Below, piece by piece: positions 26,815-35,497 of a DNA stretch of 64,000 nucleotides; positions within the stretch are counted from its first letter, which is position 1, and each line of letters opens with the position of its first letter. Source of the DNA: Sanguibacter sp. HDW7. Lineage in GTDB: Bacteria > Actinomycetota > Actinomycetes > Actinomycetales > Cellulomonadaceae. A program made the position numbers and the translations under genes. The notes under the pieces were generated by a model, which was not told the DNA's origin, searched no databases, and worked only from the letters and a program-made list of their open reading frames with translations. The stretch covers positions 2,108,001 to 2,172,000 of the forward strand of contig NZ_CP049862.1 of the NCBI RefSeq assembly GCF_011300875.1. The letters are read 5' to 3'.

Positions 26815-28742
26815 CCGCACCCCACGTCGCCCCCACGAGCGCAGCGGCTGCCCGCCCGACGACGCGGCACCGCGACCCCCTCCGCCGGGTCCTGCCGCTG
26901 CTCGAGGTCTCCCCCGCGCGCGCACTCGCCGCGGTCGGCCTCGGCTCGCTCGCCCTCGGCTCAGCGCTCGCCCTCGCAGCCGTCTCGGCATGGCTCATCG
27001 CCCGCGCCTCGCAGATGCCGCCCGTCCTCACGCTCTCCGTCGCGACCGTCGGCGTCCGCACGTTCGGCATCGGGCGCGGCCTCTTCCGCTACCTCGAGCG
27101 AATCGCGTCGCACGAGGTCGCCCTGCGCGGCGTCGCCGCGCTGCGCACCAACCTCTACCGCGTCCTCGCGGGCGGCCGCCTCGACGCGGTCGCGGGGCTG
27201 CGGCGCGGCGACCTGCTCGCCCGCACGGGCCAGGATGCCGACACGGTCGGGGACGTCGTCGTGCGGGCGCTCGTGCCCGCGGGCGTCGCCGTCGTCCTCT
27301 CGTGCGGCGCCGTCGTCACGGTCGGGGTGTTCCTGCCGTCGGCCGCGCTCGTGCTCGCGCTGTGCCTGCTCGTCGCGGGTGTCGTGAGCCCGTGGCTCAC
27401 GGCGCGCGCGACCCGTGCGTCCGAGATCGCGACCGTCGACGCGCGTGCGCGCGTCACCGACGCGTCGCTCACGCTGCTCGAGGACTCGGCATTCCTGCGG
27501 GTCTCAGGGGCCCTGCCCGCCGAGCGTGCGCGCCTGCGCACGGCCGACGCCGAGATGTCCGCGGCCCGCGACCGCACCGCGGCACCGCTCGCGGTCGCCG
27601 CGGCGATCGCCGACGTCGCCGTCGGTGTCGCACTGCTGGGGGCGCTCGTCCTCGGCATCCCGGCGGTCGGCGCGGGCACGCTCGCACCCGTCGAGCTCGC
27701 GGTCGTCGCGCTCGTGCCGCTCGCGGCGTTCGAGGCGACGTCGCTCCTGCCCGCCGCCGCCGTCCAGCTCCACCGCTCGCGCGCGGCCGCCGCCCGCATC
27801 GCGGCGGTGCTCGACGCGAGCGACCCCGACGGCTCCGTGACGGCGCGCGTGCTCGCGACGCCCGCCACGGCCGACGCACCTGCGGTGCCCGGCTCGCCGA
27901 CGACCGAGCCGCGCGACGACGCCGACGTCACCGCGTCCGGAACCACCGCGCCCGACGCCCCCACGAGCACGACAGCCGTGCCCGCCGGCCCGCGCCTGGC
28001 CGCGTCGGCCGCCTCGTGCGCGTGGCCCGGCCGATCCCCCGTCGTCGAGGGGCTCGACCTCGAGGTCGCCCCTGGCCGCGTCGTCGCTCTCGTCGGGCCG
28101 AGCGGCGTCGGCAAGACCACCGCGCTCCTCACGCTCGGCGGGCTCCTCGAGCCGGCCGCCGGAACCGTCGAGAGTCCTGTCGGCGCGAGCATCGTGACGA
28201 CCGAGGACGCGCACGTCTTCGCGACGAGCGTCCTCGAGAACCTTCGCGTCGCCCGCGGCACGGTCTCCGAGGACGAGGCGACCGCTACGCTCGGCATGCT
28301 CGGCCTCGGCCCGTGGCTCGGGGCCCTGCCCGACGGGCTCGGCACCCTCCTCGGCCCGGGCGGCGCAACCGTCTCGGGCGGCGAGCGCCGACGCCTGCTC
28401 CTTGCCCGTGCCGTCCTCGCCGACGCGCCGCTGCTCCTCGTCGACGAGCCCGCCGAGCACGTCGAGCCGACCGCGGCGGACGAGCTCGTCACCGACGTCC
28501 TGCCGCGCCTCGCCGCCGCGGGTCGCGGCGTCGTCGTCGCCACCCACCGGCTCACGCCGCTCGAGGCGGTCGACGAGGTCGTCGTCCTCGCGCTCCCGGA
28601 CCCGGTGCCGGGCACGGCGCCGGGCACGGACGGGACGCGTCCTGCTGCCCGCGTCGTCGCCCGCGGCACGCACGCTTTCCTTCTCGACCACCTGCCCGCG
28701 TACCGTACGGCGTGGGACCTCGAACGAGCGGAGGCCCGGTGA
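26811..28742 (+). CDS. cydC: ABC exporter subunit CydC
   Basis: A 643-aa half-transporter, partner of CydD. The ATG overlaps the cydD stop (ATGA). The membrane domain spans roughly residues 35-330 (LALAAVSAWLIARASQMPP), and a Thr/Pro/Ala linker leads to the ATPase: Walker A GPSGVGKTT, signature VSGGERRRL, Walker B LLLVDEPAEH. The position after Walker B Glu reads PAEH rather than the usual PTAH, a mild variation. Its stop overlaps an alternative GTG of the next gene, so the kinase downstream is likely co-transcribed. Confidence 0.93.
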   Translation: MTAPHVAPTSAAAARPTTRHRDPLRRVLPLLEVSPARALAAVGLGSLALGSALALAAVSAWLIARASQMPPVLTLSVATVGVRTFGIGRGLFRYLERIASHEVALRGVAALRTNLYRVLAGGRLDAVAGLRRGDLLARTGQDADTVGDVVVRALVPAGVAVVLSCGAVVTVGVFLPSAALVLALCLLVAGVVSPWLTARATRASEIATVDARARVTDASLTLLEDSAFLRVSGALPAERARLRTADAEMSAARDRTAAPLAVAAAIADVAVGVALLGALVLGIPAVGAGTLAPVELAVVALVPLAAFEATSLLPAAAVQLHRSRAAAARIAAVLDASDPDGSVTARVLATPATADAPAVPGSPTTEPRDDADVTASGTTAPDAPTSTTAVPAGPRLAASAASCAWPGRSPVVEGLDLEVAPGRVVALVGPSGVGKTTALLTLGGLLEPAAGTVESPVGASIVTTEDAHVFATSVLENLRVARGTVSEDEATATLGMLGLGPWLGALPDGLGTLLGPGGATVSGGERRRLLLARAVLADAPLLLVDEPAEHVEPTAADELVTDVLPRLAAAGRGVVVATHRLTPLEAVDEVVVLALPDPVPGTAPGTDGTRPAARVVARGTHAFLLDHLPAYRTAWDLERAEAR

Positions 28743-28765
28743 CGACGATCCACTGGGAGGACGGC

Positions 28766-30478
28766 ATGGCAGTCAACAGGCCGCACAACATCGACGACGA
28801 GGTCCTCGGGGCCGTCCTCGGGCTCGCATCCGACCTCGACCTGCCGGCGGTCCTGCAGAACTTCGTCGAGACGTGCGCGAGCCTCACGAACTCGCCCTAC
28901 GCCGCGATCAACTCCTTCTCCCAGTCCGGGGACTCGGTCCTCTTCGTCCAGGTCGGTATCGACGAGCGCACCGCGGAGAGCCTGCCGCACCCGCCCGGGT
29001 TCCACGGCGTGCTGCGCACGATCCCGGAGCGCGGCACCCTCATGCTCTTCGACCTCATGAAGGACCCGTCGTTCGAGGGCTTCCCGCCCGGGCACCCGCC
29101 GATGCACCAGTTCCTCGGCACGGCGATCCGCGTGCGCGACAAGATCTTCGGTCACCTCTACCTCGCCGAGAAGGCTGGCGGTTTCACGCGCCGCGACGGA
29201 TACATCGTCGAGGCCCTCGCGGCCGCGGCGGGCGTCGCGATCCAGAACGCGCAGCTCTACGAGCTCGCCGCCCGACGCGAGCGCTGGCTGCGCGCGGGCC
29301 AGGAGCTCACGACGCTCCTGCTCTCGGGCGAGAAGGACGAGGAGGAGATCCTCCAGGAGATCGTCTCGACGTCCCGCTACATCGCCGACGCCGACACGGC
29401 CGCACTCATCCTCCCGGGCGTCGGTGGGCGCCTCTTCATCGAGTTCGCCGAGGGCTGGTCGGACGCCGACATCCTCGGCGTCGAGGTCCCGCCCGACGGC
29501 ATCGCGGGCACGGCGCTCTCGTCCGGCTGGGGGGTGCTGCTCGACCTCTCGACGGCCCCCGGCATCCGCGTCCCCGAGATGCGTCGATTCGGCCCCGCCC
29601 TCTACGCGCCCATGGGTACGCCCGAGGATCCCGTCGGCGTGCTCGTCCTGCTGCGCAAGCCGGGACGCGAGGCGTTCGACGAGACGGATCTCGCGACCGC
29701 CGAGACGTTCGCCGGGCAGGCCGCGATCGCGATGATCCTCGCCTCTGCCCGTCAGTCGCAGGCCGAGGCCGAGCTCGCGGGCGAGCGCGACCGCATCGCG
29801 CGCGACCTGCACGACCTCGCGATCCAGCAGCTCTTCGCGACGGGCATGCAGCTCGAGACCGTCAGGCGCCGAGCGGCGCGCGGCGTCGACGCGACCGAGC
29901 TCGTGAGCATCGTCGAGGAGGCCCTCGACAACGTCGACTCGACCGTCAAGCAGATCCGGGCGATCGTCCACGCCCTGCGCGACCCGGATGCCGCGACGGG
30001 GCTCGTCGAGCGGCTGCGGCGCGAGGCGAGCCTCGCTCGCACCGGCCTGTCGTTCGCGCCGTCGCTCGTCATCACGATCGACGGGCACGTGCTCGGCTCG
30101 GAGTCGCGTGCGGAGCCGTCGCTCGCGGACGACGAGTCGGTCGTCGACGACTTCGTCCTGGACGGGCTCGCTGACGACGTCGTCGCCGTGGTCCGCGAGG
30201 GGCTCGCGAACGCGGCCCGGCACGCCCACGCGTCGTCGGTGCAGGTCACGGTCGCGATCACGTCTCTCGCGACGGACATGATGCCGGGCATCGCAGGCGG
30301 CGGCGAGGTGCTCGTCGAGGTCCGCGACGACGGCGTGGGCCTCGACCAGGTCTCTGGCCGGCGCTCGGGCACGGGAAACCTGGCCTCACGTGCGCGTCAG
30401 CATGGTGGCGACTTCACGCTCGAGCCGAACCCTGAGGGAGCGGGCACGCTCGTCCGCTGGTGGGCCCCGCTCGCCTGA
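28766..30478 (+). CDS. GAF-GAF sensor histidine kinase, DosS/DevS-like
   Basis: A 570-aa soluble two-component sensor. ATG 28766 has GGGAGG five bases upstream; GTG 28739 overlapping the cydC stop is the alternative. GAF domain 1 (~25-165) contains EGFPPGHPPMHQFLG with His110; the matching HPPM segment in mycobacterial DosS/DevS is, to my memory, where the heme-ligand His lies, so heme binding is plausible but unproven. GAF domain 2 covers ~185-325. The HisKA_3 helix carries phospho-acceptor His349 in RDLHDLAIQQLF. The HATPase domain ends the protein (REGLANAARHAHAS as N box, DDGVGL as G1). Location straight after cydDC suggests oxygen or redox sensing for respiration (inference). Confidence 0.9.
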   Translation: MAVNRPHNIDDEVLGAVLGLASDLDLPAVLQNFVETCASLTNSPYAAINSFSQSGDSVLFVQVGIDERTAESLPHPPGFHGVLRTIPERGTLMLFDLMKDPSFEGFPPGHPPMHQFLGTAIRVRDKIFGHLYLAEKAGGFTRRDGYIVEALAAAAGVAIQNAQLYELAARRERWLRAGQELTTLLLSGEKDEEEILQEIVSTSRYIADADTAALILPGVGGRLFIEFAEGWSDADILGVEVPPDGIAGTALSSGWGVLLDLSTAPGIRVPEMRRFGPALYAPMGTPEDPVGVLVLLRKPGREAFDETDLATAETFAGQAAIAMILASARQSQAEAELAGERDRIARDLHDLAIQQLFATGMQLETVRRRAARGVDATELVSIVEEALDNVDSTVKQIRAIVHALRDPDAATGLVERLRREASLARTGLSFAPSLVITIDGHVLGSESRAEPSLADDESVVDDFVLDGLADDVVAVVREGLANAARHAHASSVQVTVAITSLATDMMPGIAGGGEVLVEVRDDGVGLDQVSGRRSGTGNLASRARQHGGDFTLEPNPEGAGTLVRWWAPLA

Positions 30479-30490
30479 CGGTCTCCCCCG

Positions 30491-30547
30491 ACGCAAGAAC
30501 CCGCGGTGCGGGTCACCGAGAGTGACCTGGACCGCGGGTTCCTGCGT
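30491..30547. terminator. bidirectional terminator, nested hairpin
   Basis: ACGCAAGAACCCGCGGT (30491-30507) and ACCGCGGGTTCCTGCGT (30531-30547) pair with one mismatch. An inner stem GGTCAC-CGAGA-GTGACC sits between. It lies between the kinase gene and the convergent peptidase gene. Confidence 0.85.
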
Positions 30548-30564
30548 ACGTGGACGCGCCGGGC

Positions 30565-31932
30565 TCAGCCCGCGAGGCGGAGGAGGAAGAGCGCCTCGCC
30601 GAGGGCGAGCGCCTCGATCTCAGCGGGGTCGACCGACTCGTTGGGTGCGTGGATGAGGCTCGCCGGCTCCTCGCAGCCCATGAGGACGATCTCGGCGCCC
30701 GGGTTGACCTGCTGGAGCACATTGCACAGCGGGATCGAGCCGCCCTGGCCGCTCGTCACGGTTCGCTCGACGCCGTAGGCCTCAGCAAGGGCGTCGGACA
30801 GAGCTGCGAACCCGGGGCCGTCCGTCCGCGCGAGGAACGGCGAGCCGGGGACGTCGCGCACGATCGTCGCGTGCGCGCCCCACGGCACGTGCCGCTCGAG
30901 GTGAGCGACGAGGAGGTCCTGCACCGCGGCCGGATCCATGCCCGGGGGCACCCGGAGGTTGAGGCGCGCGCGGGCCGAGGCCTGCACGGCGTTGACGGCG
31001 TTCGCGACGCTCGGGACGTCGATGCCCGTGATGGTGAGCGCGGGACGCGCCCAGAGGGCGTCGGCGACGGTGCCCGAGCCGGTCACCCGGACGCCGAAGA
31101 GGATCGCCGCGTCGGAGCGGAACGTCGCGACGTCGTAGGGTGCGCCGTCCCACGTGCCCGAGGTGTCGAGGCCGTCGACCGTCACGACGCCGTCGGCGTC
31201 GCGCAGGGTTGCGAGGAGCGCGACGAGGGCCGCGACAGGGTCCGGGGCCGCGCCGCCGTACGCGCCGGAGTGCAGCGGGCCGGCCAGCGTGCGCAGCTCG
31301 ACCTCGACGTCCGCGGTGCCACGCAGGGACACCGTGAGCGTCGGCTGGCCCGCGGCGACGTTGCCCGCGTCCGCGACGAGCACGACGTCGGCCGGGTAGG
31401 CGTCCGGGTGCGCGAGCAGGTGGTGCTCGAGCCCGCCGGTCCCCTGCTCCTCGGAGCCCTCGACGACGACGCGGATCCCCACGGGGATCGGCCGGCCGGT
31501 CGTCTCCGACCAGGTGCGCAGGCCGCGCAGCGCGGTGAGGTGGGCGACGATGTTGCCCTTGCAGTCGGCCGAGCCGCGGCCGTAGAGGCGGCCGTCACGC
31601 TCGGTGAGCTCGAACGGCGGGGTCGTCCACGCGGCCTCGTCGAGCGGCGGCTGGACGTCGTAGTGCGCGTAGAGCAGGACCGTCGGGGCGCCGTCGGGAC
31701 CGGGCAGGTGGCCGATGACCGCGTCGGTGCCGTCGGGCGTCGGGACTAGCTCGCACGGCACGCCCGCCTCCGTGAAGAGGTCGCGCGTGAGCTCGGCGGC
31801 ACGGACGAGAGTCTCGTGCGGGACGAGCGCCTCGTCGGCGACCGACGGGATGGCGACGAGCTGCGCGAGCTCGTCGAGGGCGCGGGGCATGAGCCCCTTG
31901 ATCGTGGGGCGCAGCATGCCGACCTCGCTCAT
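30565..31932 (-). CDS. M20 family metallopeptidase (dipeptidase)
   Basis: A 455-aa zinc-dependent peptidase of the CPG2/carnosinase-like M20 family. Metal-binding motifs: His90 and Asp92 in LLYAHYDVQPP, Asp in GRGSADCKGN, and the Glu-Glu pair in EGSEEQGTGG. A dimerisation insert occupies the middle. M20 members cleave dipeptides or deacylate amino acids; this subgroup is annotated as dipeptidase. ATG 31932 shares one base with the stop of the response regulator (TGATG), so the two are co-transcribed. The functional link between them is unclear. Confidence 0.9.
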   Translation of the reverse strand: MSEVGMLRPTIKGLMPRALDELAQLVAIPSVADEALVPHETLVRAAELTRDLFTEAGVPCELVPTPDGTDAVIGHLPGPDGAPTVLLYAHYDVQPPLDEAAWTTPPFELTERDGRLYGRGSADCKGNIVAHLTALRGLRTWSETTGRPIPVGIRVVVEGSEEQGTGGLEHHLLAHPDAYPADVVLVADAGNVAAGQPTLTVSLRGTADVEVELRTLAGPLHSGAYGGAAPDPVAALVALLATLRDADGVVTVDGLDTSGTWDGAPYDVATFRSDAAILFGVRVTGSGTVADALWARPALTITGIDVPSVANAVNAVQASARARLNLRVPPGMDPAAVQDLLVAHLERHVPWGAHATIVRDVPGSPFLARTDGPGFAALSDALAEAYGVERTVTSGQGGSIPLCNVLQQVNPGAEIVLMGCEEPASLIHAPNESVDPAEIEALALGEALFLLRLAG

Positions 31933-32606
31933 CAGTTCTTGTCCGTCGCCGCCCACTCGCGGTTCTTGCGGCTCGCGGCCCACGCGGCGACCTGCGTGCG
32001 GCGCTGCAGACCCATCTTCGCGAGGAGCGACGTGATGTGGTTCTTCACCGTCTTCTCGGCGACCGAGAGGCGTTCGGCGATCTCGCGGTTGGAGAGGCCC
32101 TCGCCGATGAGGTCGACGACGCGCAGCTCGGACGGCGTGAGGTCGGCGGTCGGGTCCTCGTGCTCGGCACGACGACGCGTCACGGTGCGCTCGTCGAGCA
32201 GCACGCGCCCCGCGGCGACGGCGTGGATGACGTCAGAGATCTCTGCGCCGCGCACGCTCTTGAGGAGATAGGCGGCAGCCCCGGCATCGAGTGCCTCGGC
32301 GAGCGCACGGTCGTCGTCGAACGACGTGAGGATGATGGCGCGCGCCTCGGAGCCGCTTGCGCGCAGCTTCGTGATGAGGTCGATGCCGGTGCCGTCGGGC
32401 AGCTGCAGGTCGACGAGGATCACCTGGGGGCGCACGAGCGCCGCACGGCGCTCGCCCTCGGCGACCGAGCCAGCCTCGGCGACGACGCTCAGCCCCTCCG
32501 ACCTGTCGACGACCTCGGCGATGCCGCGGCGGACGACCTCGTGGTCGTCGACGATCATGACGGTGATGGGCTCACCGGACGTGTCTGTGGCGTTCGTCGC
32601 TCGCAT
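31932..32606 (-). CDS. NarL/LuxR-family response regulator
   Basis: A 224-aa DNA-binding response regulator. Receiver domain residues ~14-130: Asp20 and Asp21 in MIVDDHEVV, phospho-acceptor Asp66 in VILVDLQLPDGTG, Thr/Ser in ILTSFDDD, Lys in YLLKSVRG. The C-terminal LuxR-type helix-turn-helix (~155-215) contains LTPSELRVVDLIGEGLSNRE and ERLSVAEKTVKNHITSLLAK. I chose ATG 32606 because TACGAT ends six bases before it (leaderless); the frame continues nine codons upstream. It is the obvious candidate partner of the GAF kinase, although the two genes are on opposite strands with the peptidase between. Confidence 0.9.
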   Translation of the reverse strand: MRATNATDTSGEPITVMIVDDHEVVRRGIAEVVDRSEGLSVVAEAGSVAEGERRAALVRPQVILVDLQLPDGTGIDLITKLRASGSEARAIILTSFDDDRALAEALDAGAAAYLLKSVRGAEISDVIHAVAAGRVLLDERTVTRRRAEHEDPTADLTPSELRVVDLIGEGLSNREIAERLSVAEKTVKNHITSLLAKMGLQRRTQVAAWAASRKNREWAATDKN

Positions 32607-32612
32607 AGGACC

Positions 32613-32618
32613 ATCGTA
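32613..32618 (-). promoter_or_regulatory. -10 box of predicted leaderless promoter
   Basis: Minus strand TACGAT-GGTCCT-ATG before the response regulator. A possible -35 TGAACA lies 15 bases upstream of the -10, which is short. Confidence 0.55.
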
Positions 32619-32710
32619 CCCAGCGCGTCGCACTGTTCACGACGTACCCCGCGCGCGTCGCGCGCGCGTTCGACCTGCGCGGCCGGTGACACACCACTAC
32701 TGTCATCCAC

Positions 32711-33223
32711 ATGCCACGGAACGGACCTTCTGCACTCCTGCTCGCGTGGGCGTTGCACGACGTCGAGGAGGCCATGGCGTTCCCCGTGGCGTGCGAGCGC
32801 GCCGCGGACGCCACGGGTGTCGAGCACCTGCGGACGGACCACCGGCAGTCGTGGATCGCCGTCGGGCTCATGGGCGTGCTCGTCGCGGCCGCGTGCCGGG
32901 CGGGCGCTGCGCACGGAGGTGGCTCGCGCGTCTACCGCGCGGTCGTCGCGGGCCTCGGGGCGCACGTCGTCACCCATGTCGGAGCGTCCGCGGCACAGCG
33001 CGCGTACACGCCGGGCATCGTCACCGCGCTTCCGATCATGCTCCCGGGCGCGGCTGTCGCGCGCCGCGAGCTCGCGCGCGAGGGCACGCCGCTGTGCCCG
33101 GCCGACTACGTGCGCGGCGCGGCGCTCCTCGTTCCCGCGGCTCTCGCGTGCCACATCCTCGCGCGGCTCGTCCCGGCATCGCGACGACGCCCGGCGGCCG
33201 CCGATGTCCGACGCTGGCGCTAG
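32711..33223 (+). CDS. HXXEE domain membrane protein
   Basis: A 170-aa protein with the HXXEE family motif HDVEEAMAFP near residue 16. The family consists of small membrane proteins with conserved His and Glu residues of unknown function. Hydrophobic segments follow (WIAVGLMGVLVAAACRAG; VVAGLGAHVVTHVGASA; GIVTALPIMLPGAAVA; GAALLVPAALACHILARL), with further conserved His residues (AHVVTHVG). TACTGT ends seven bases before the ATG, so a near-leaderless start is likely. The gene may be co-transcribed with the DUF6434-like gene eleven bases on. Function unknown. Confidence 0.8.
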   Translation: MPRNGPSALLLAWALHDVEEAMAFPVACERAADATGVEHLRTDHRQSWIAVGLMGVLVAAACRAGAAHGGGSRVYRAVVAGLGAHVVTHVGASAAQRAYTPGIVTALPIMLPGAAVARRELAREGTPLCPADYVRGAALLVPAALACHILARLVPASRRRPAAADVRRWR

Positions 33224-33233
33224 CGTTCCCGGA

Positions 33234-33791
33234 ATGGCTGACTCCCGACGCCCCGATCTCTCCCCCGCGCTCAGCGGGGCCGAGCTCGCGCGCTGGTACT
33301 GGCTCGCGGAAGAGCTCGCGGGGCTCGCGCGCACGCTCGGCGTGCGCACGGGCGGCGGCAAGCAGGTGCTCACGCGGCGCCTCGCGGCGGCGCTCGACGG
33401 CGTGCCGTTCGACGAGCCCGCTCCTGCGCGCGCGCCGGGCGGACGCCAGCTGGCCGGCACGCTCACCGCGGCGACGGTCATCCCGGCCGGGCAACGCTGC
33501 AGCCAGCTGGTCCGCGCGTGGTTCGCGGAGCATCTCGGCGCCCCGTTCAGCTTCGACGCGTCGATGCGCGACTTCTTCGCGCGCGCCGACGGCACGACGA
33601 CCCTCGGCGACGCCCTCGCGCACTTCCACGCGACGCGAGGCCTCGGCCCGCAGGAGATCGGCGAGCAGTTCGAGCTCAACCGGTTCACGCGCGCCTGGCA
33701 CGCGCAGCACCCTGACGGCTCACGCGCAGACCTGCTCCGCGCGTGGGAGGCCTACCGCGCGACGCCCGTCGACGAGCGCGAGCGGGCCTGA
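33234..33791 (+). CDS. SAP-like plus DUF6434-like protein
   Basis: A 185-aa protein. The N-terminal ~55 residues look SAP-like (AELARWYWLAEELAGLARTLGV followed by GGGKQVLTRRLAAAL). The C-terminal half resembles DUF6434: a segment ending FELNRFTRAWHAQHPDGSR then ADLLRAWEAYRATP. SAP helices often bind nucleic acids, so a DNA- or RNA-related role is possible but unproven. Start choice: ATG 33234; ATG 33204, which overlaps the upstream gene, is possible. TAGCGT ends seven bases before 33234. Family names are from memory and should be checked with a profile search. Confidence 0.65.
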   Translation: MADSRRPDLSPALSGAELARWYWLAEELAGLARTLGVRTGGGKQVLTRRLAAALDGVPFDEPAPARAPGGRQLAGTLTAATVIPAGQRCSQLVRAWFAEHLGAPFSFDASMRDFFARADGTTTLGDALAHFHATRGLGPQEIGEQFELNRFTRAWHAQHPDGSRADLLRAWEAYRATPVDERERA

Positions 33792-33843
33792 GGGCACGCC
33801 CGGCACTGCGGCAGTTCCGTCACGAGCACGAGCGACCCTTGCA

Positions 33844-33860
33844 GGCGGGCGTCGCCCGCC
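33844..33860. terminator. short hairpin between convergent genes
   Basis: GGCGGG-CGTCG-CCCGCC between the DUF6434-like gene and the convergent DUF1345 gene; possible bidirectional terminator. Confidence 0.5.
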
Positions 33861-33862
33861 GC

Positions 33863-34570
33863 TCACGCCCCCGTGACGAGTCCCGTCATGAGCGAGACCG
33901 CCATGGCGACGACGAGCGCGTTGAACGCGAACGCGACGATCGTCTGCACCCGTACCGCCGTGAGGCCGGCGCGCGTGCGGGGCGTGCCGCCCGAGAGCGC
34001 GCCGACGGCCGAGACCATGACGGCCATCGAGAGGAACTCGCTGAACCCCGGCGGCTCGTCGAGCCCGAAGTCGATCGTCTCGCCCGCGGCGTGCAGCCGC
34101 AGGTAGCGCAGCGCGAACGCATAGACGACCGATGCCCACGTCATCGCGACGGTGACGAGCACGAGCACGGGAAGCAGCAGGCCGCCGTCGCGTGCGCCGA
34201 CGATGGCCGCAGCGATCGAGATGACGAGCGCCGTGGCCGCGGCCGACACGCCCCACTCCTCCGCGGAGCGAAGCCCGAGCATCCGGGAGAGGGCGCTCGC
34301 GCCGCGCCGGTGCTGCACCGCTGCGATCCGCTCGACGCGCTGCGCGTCGGCGCGGTCGTGCAGCAGGTGCGTCCAGACGATGTACACGCCGAAGAACACC
34401 GTGAACGCCCCGCACATCCACGCGAGAGCGGGCCCGAGCCCACCGGCGTCGTGCACCACGACGACGGCCGCAGCGACAGCGAGCGGCGCCGCGACCAGCA
34501 TCGACACTGCCCCGCGGAACCCGTCGTCGAAGCGCAGCGGTATGTCACGAGAGCGGCGGATGCGGGGCAT
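33863..34570 (-). CDS. DUF1345 family membrane protein
   Basis: A 235-aa protein with about five transmembrane helices (AAPLAVAAAVVVVHD; WMCGAFTVFFGVYIVWTHLL; ALVISIAAAIVGA; LVLVTVAMTWASVVYAFALR; IVAFAFNALVVAMAVSLMTG). The YAFALRYLRLHA segment and the ETIDFGLDEPPGFSEFL loop are typical of DUF1345 proteins, whose function is not known. It lies 30 bases downstream of mutM on the same strand and may be the last gene of that operon. Confidence 0.85.
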   Translation of the reverse strand: MPRIRRSRDIPLRFDDGFRGAVSMLVAAPLAVAAAVVVVHDAGGLGPALAWMCGAFTVFFGVYIVWTHLLHDRADAQRVERIAAVQHRRGASALSRMLGLRSAEEWGVSAAATALVISIAAAIVGARDGGLLLPVLVLVTVAMTWASVVYAFALRYLRLHAAGETIDFGLDEPPGFSEFLSMAVMVSAVGALSGGTPRTRAGLTAVRVQTIVAFAFNALVVAMAVSLMTGLVTGA

Positions 34571-34600
34571 GGCGGGGAGTCTATGACGTCGCGCGCGACG

Positions 34601-35497
34601 TCACCGCCGCCGCTGGCACTGCGGGCAGAAGAACGACGAGCGGTTCGTGAACGCCTCGCGTCGCAGCGGCGTGCCGCAGCGCGCGCACGGCTCGCCCTCG
34701 CGCCCGTAGGCGTTGAGACCGCGCGCGAAGTAGCCGGACTCGCCGTTGACGTTGACGTAGAGCGCGTCGAAGCTCGTACCCCCGACGGCAAGAGCTTCCG
34801 TCATGACGTCGTGCGCGGCCCGGAAGAGGTCGGTGAGACGCTCGACGCTCACGGCCTGCGCAGGGCTCGCGTGGTGCACGCGTGCCCGCCACAGGGCCTC
34901 GTCCGCGTAGATGTTGCCGACGCCCGAGACGAACGTCTGGTCGAGCAGCAGCCGCTTGACGGCGGTCCGGCGCGACTTGGCGGCGCGCGCGAGGACGCGC
35001 GCGTCGACCGCGGGGTCGAGGAGGTCGCGTGCGACGTGCCCGACGGGGGCGGGGACGAACGGCGCGTCGGAGCCGAGCCCGCCCGGCAGGCCGTCGGGCG
35101 TCGCGACGAGATCGGTCACCGTGAGGTAGCCGAACATCCGCTGGTCGACGAGGTCGAGCACGCGGTCGCCGTCGTCGAGGTGCAGGCGGGCGCGCAGGTG
35201 GCGGCGCTCAGGCCCGGGCGCGTCGGCCACGAGCAGCTGGCCCGACATGCCGAGGTGCGCGAGCAGCGCCTCCCCCGTCGGGCCTGAGGCGTCGGACAGC
35301 GGCAGCCACAGGAACTTGCCGCGCCGCACCGCGGCGGCGAGATGCAGACCCGCGAGGCGACCGACGAGGTCGGGGCCGCCACCCTCGTGGCGACGCACGC
35401 TCTGGTGGGCGAAGACCTCCGTGCGCGCGACGGTGAGCCCGACGACGTGACGGTCGAGACCGTCACGGACGGTCTCGACCTCGGGGAGCTCAGGCAC
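34601..35497 (-). CDS. mutM: formamidopyrimidine-DNA glycosylase (Fpg/MutM)
   Basis: A 298-aa base-excision repair enzyme removing 8-oxoguanine and formamidopyrimidines. The GTG at 35497 gives PELPEVETVRDGL, with catalytic Pro2 and Glu3 after Met removal; GTGCCTGA overlaps the rnc stop by eight bases. A helix-two-turn-helix region (VKRLLLDQTFVSGVGNIYADE) and the C-terminal zinc finger CARCGT...CPQC complete the fold. Coupling to rnc is the usual actinobacterial arrangement. Confidence 0.97.
   Translation of the reverse strand: MPELPEVETVRDGLDRHVVGLTVARTEVFAHQSVRRHEGGGPDLVGRLAGLHLAAAVRRGKFLWLPLSDASGPTGEALLAHLGMSGQLLVADAPGPERRHLRARLHLDDGDRVLDLVDQRMFGYLTVTDLVATPDGLPGGLGSDAPFVPAPVGHVARDLLDPAVDARVLARAAKSRRTAVKRLLLDQTFVSGVGNIYADEALWRARVHHASPAQAVSVERLTDLFRAAHDVMTEALAVGGTSFDALYVNVNGESGYFARGLNAYGREGEPCARCGTPLRREAFTNRSSFFCPQCQRRR

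Noticed and set aside
27155-30229. Long minus-strand open frame opposite cydC and the kinase (1024 codons)
   Set aside because: Antisense shadow; no protein features and incompatible with recognised genes on the plus strand.
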